A stretch of DNA of 7,093 nt from Flavobacteriales bacterium (GTDB taxonomy: Bacteria > Bacteroidota > Bacteroidia > Flavobacteriales_D > Crocinitomicaceae), in the NCBI GenBank assembly GCA_947476515.1, contig CANJQZ010000097.1:1-7093 (forward strand), in the 5' to 3' direction. Positions within the stretch are counted from its first letter, which is position 1. Each line of letters begins with the position of its first letter. Shown here piece after piece: positions 5,592 through 7,093 of this stretch. Below the pieces are notes generated by a model. That model was given only the letters and a program-made list of their open reading frames with translations, had not been told where the DNA came from and ran no database searches. The translations under genes and the position numbers were made by a program.

Positions 5592-6962
5592 TTAAAGTTC
5601 GATAATTTTAAATTTATTTTCTTTTCTTAAAAATATATTTAGGATGGTTTTAATATCCTTATTTTCCTTTTGAATTGTAATGTAATGGGACCAATCGTTC
5701 GGAGTCTTCCCATGAAAATGAAAAGGTGCAAAACCGTAACCTTTATAAATTCCATTCTCAATCCAAATAACACTTTTTTCGATTTTATCTCTTCCTTTAT
5801 CGATAATATAAAAAGACTTTCCTTCAAATGTAATCTGTTTAATCAAGGCATCAACACGAGCATTATAGTCATGAGCACTTTCCTTTTGAATGCAAGCTCC
5901 ATTGCATTGTCTAATATTGTATTGAAAACATTGTTCTTGACTTTGATATAAAAAACAAAGTTTTTGACAAAGTGATTCTTGTTCGCAACAATTCATTAGA
6001 TAACTTAAACCATCTTTTTTACTGCTAAAATGCACTAATGGAATAGAAGTGTTTTTGGCAATTGATTCTATCCGAAGATTGATATAGCCATGATCATCAA
6101 TCTGATCGAAAAGTCCAAAAGGATATAGACTTCTTTTTAATTGCCTGTTGTAAATAGGTTTATGTTCCTTTATCAATTCACTTTCTCGCAACATAGAAAT
6201 AATCTCTGAGCCGGTAACTTCGTGGGAAACATGCACAATGGATTGAATCATTTTAATTCCTTTTGCGGTCTTGGTGTTTCTCAAGTGTTGCTCAACTCTT
6301 TTTTTTATAGAAATACTTTTCCCAATATAAATGATCTGGTTAAATTCATTGTGAAAAAAATACACGCCTGTTTTTGAAGGTAATTCATCAATGGTTTCAA
6401 TTGATAAGTTGGGATGAATTCTTTTAGGATTTACTTCTTCTTGAATAAAGGTGGATAGATTATTTGGATCCTTATGGTAGATAATTTCAAATAATTTGGT
6501 AGTCGCTAAAGCATCTCCACCTGCTCTGTGTCTGCCTTGAATTTCAATTCCTAATTCGCGCGTTATTTTTCCTAAACTATAGGAAGCATAGCCTGGTATT
6601 ACCACTCTAGAAGCTCTTACGGTGCATAAATGAGGTTTTCTAAAATCGTATCCCAATGATTTAAATTCACTTCTAAACATGCCGTAATCAAATGCAACAT
6701 TGTGTGCAACAAAAATACAATCATCAGTAAAATCGATTATTTGTTTTGCTATTTCAAAAAATTTAGGTGCTTGCGCCACCATTCTATCATTGATGCCAGT
6801 TAGGCGGACAATGAATTCTGGAATTTGCATTTCTGGATTGACTAATGTAACAAATTCATCGATTATTTTTTCTCCATCATATTTGTACATAGCCAATTCT
6901 GTTATCTTAGAATTTTTTGGACTACCTCCAGTGGTTTCAACATCGATGATTACATAATTCAT
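5592..6962 (-). CDS. DEDDh 3'-5' exonuclease fused to a GIY-YIG (UvrC/Cho-like) endonuclease
   Basis: A 456-residue two-nuclease fusion. Residues 1 to about 165 are a DnaQ/epsilon-type exonuclease with all five active-site residues: Asp7 and Glu9 (IDVET), Asp92 (HNVAFDYGMF), His145 and Asp150 (HRAGGD). Residues about 195-275 are a GIY-YIG domain: GVY at 199-201, YIG at 212-214, the conserved Arg222, and Glu260 in the MLRESELIKEHKPIYN helix, which matches the N-terminal nuclease of UvrC and Cho that makes the 3' incision. At 332-357 lies C-x3-C-x8-C-x7-C-x3-C; the last three (345, 353, 357) match the spacing of the UvrC iron-sulfur cysteines, with Cys332 or Cys336 as the fourth ligand. The C-terminal UvrC RNase H-like nuclease and helix-hairpin-helix domains are absent. 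The same architecture is known from other bacteria, including actinobacteria. A role in DNA repair is likely but no uvr gene is near. It is the first gene of an operon with the PhnP-like hydrolase. Confidence 0.87.
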   Translation of the reverse strand: MNYVIIDVETTGGSPKNSKITELAMYKYDGEKIIDEFVTLVNPEMQIPEFIVRLTGINDRMVAQAPKFFEIAKQIIDFTDDCIFVAHNVAFDYGMFRSEFKSLGYDFRKPHLCTVRASRVVIPGYASYSLGKITRELGIEIQGRHRAGGDALATTKLFEIIYHKDPNNLSTFIQEEVNPKRIHPNLSIETIDELPSKTGVYFFHNEFNQIIYIGKSISIKKRVEQHLRNTKTAKGIKMIQSIVHVSHEVTGSEIISMLRESELIKEHKPIYNRQLKRSLYPFGLFDQIDDHGYINLRIESIAKNTSIPLVHFSSKKDGLSYLMNCCEQESLCQKLCFLYQSQEQCFQYNIRQCNGACIQKESAHDYNARVDALIKQITFEGKSFYIIDKGRDKIEKSVIWIENGIYKGYGFAPFHFHGKTPNDWSHYITIQKENKDIKTILNIFLRKENKFKIIEL

Positions 6963-7036
6963 GTTGCGAAAATATCTAAAACTTAGGAGGTATTTCTAAA
7001 TTGTCGGTAATTTAATTTGAAAGCATTCATTCTTTT

Positions 7037-7044
7037 CAAATATC
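7037..7044 (-). promoter_or_regulatory. Weak -7-like element for the nuclease operon
   Basis: Reading leftward, GATATTTG differs from TAnnTTTG only at the first base. The nearest upstream TTG (7061-7059) is 14 bases away, shorter than the usual spacing, so support is poor. A start near 7030 would give a leader of about 68 bases to the ATG at 6962. Confidence 0.22.
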
Positions 7045-7082
7045 ATCTTATGGAATAACAAGTCTTCTAAAATTTATTTATT

Positions 7083-7090
7083 TATATTTG
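7083..7090 (+). promoter_or_regulatory. Exact TAnnTTTG element pointing to a gene beyond the right edge
   Basis: TATATTTG is an exact match to the Bacteroidota -7 element on the plus strand. No TTG was found at the usual upstream distance, and no downstream gene is in view to confirm it. It suggests, but does not show, a divergent gene to the right. Confidence 0.25.
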
Positions 7091-7093
7091 AAA

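Larger units (their letters stand above)
6963..7093. other. Upstream region of the nuclease operon, running to the window edge
   Basis: About 131 bases without a supported gene. It must hold the leftward promoter of the nuclease operon and possibly a rightward promoter for a gene beyond the edge; weak candidates for both are listed separately. AGGAGGT at 6985-6991 on the plus strand has no usable start codon behind it. The extreme right is almost pure A/T. Confidence 0.5.

Noticed and set aside
5639..5951. ORFs on both strands overlapping the end of the exonuclease/GIY-YIG gene
   Set aside because: Both are out-of-frame shadows of a gene whose own reading frame carries all expected motifs to its stop.
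6700..6957. Plus-strand ORF of 85 codons antisense to the exonuclease domain
   Set aside because: It overlaps the catalytic exonuclease region coded on the minus strand and has no features of its own.
5592..6962. Reading the fusion as full UvrC or as the DNA polymerase III epsilon subunit
   Set aside because: It lacks UvrC's C-terminal nuclease and helix-hairpin-helix domains, and a replicative epsilon subunit would not carry a GIY-YIG domain and cysteine cluster.
6985..6991. Perfect Shine-Dalgarno-like AGGAGGT on the plus strand (an anti-SD-like CCTCC in the leader of the nuclease mRNA on the other strand)
   Set aside because: No plausible start codon with an open frame follows on the plus strand, and Bacteroidota genes rarely use such sites. 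An effect of the CCTCC in the leader cannot be supported from one sequence.
1..7093. Search by eye for CRISPR repeats, tRNA genes, transposases, toxin-antitoxin pairs or phage genes
   Set aside because: No regularly spaced repeats, cloverleaf-like sequence, transposase motifs or typical toxin-antitoxin pairs were seen in any frame.

Overview
This is an AT-rich, gene-dense window from a member of the Bacteroidota; order and family cannot be fixed from the sequence. Three things support the phylum. A type IX secretion system outer-membrane protein (PorQ) is present. A Bacteroidota-type aminolipid acyltransferase pair (GlsA/GlsB-like) is present. Genes lack Shine-Dalgarno sequences, and several intergenic gaps hold near-matches to the Bacteroidota promoter form TTG/TAnnTTTG. 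All seven genes without a window-edge problem appear intact, and no insertion sequence, CRISPR array, tRNA, rRNA or prophage gene was seen.

Layout, left to right. Positions 1-218 are non-coding or carry only a marginal 32-codon ORF; they hold what looks like the end of a terminator and an imperfect dyad. A small four-segment membrane protein of unknown role (219-761, +) follows and faces porQ (769-1803, -) tail to tail. An 87-bp gap separates porQ from a divergent two-gene unit: an unrecognised 186-residue alpha/beta protein (1891-2451, +) joined by a TAATG stop/start overlap to an ECF-like sigma-70 factor (2451-3017, +). One base after the sigma factor stop lies the end of a leftward glsA-glsB pair (3930-4745 and 3019-3933, overlapping by ATGA). 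They probably make an acylated amino-acid membrane lipid. To the right is a second leftward operon: a DEDDh exonuclease / GIY-YIG nuclease fusion with a UvrC-like cysteine cluster (5592-6962), whose stop codon directly abuts the start of a PhnP-like metallo-beta-lactamase-fold hydrolase (4815-5591). The right edge (6963-7093) is an intergenic region with weak promoter-like motifs in both directions.

Functionally the window mixes cell-envelope genes (T9SS surface attachment, aminolipid synthesis), a regulatory gene pair, and a DNA-repair-type nuclease with a metallohydrolase. Nothing proves a single novel system. The best candidate for something undescribed is the unknown protein translationally coupled to the sigma factor and placed back to back with porQ. 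Second is the nuclease-fusion/metallohydrolase operon.
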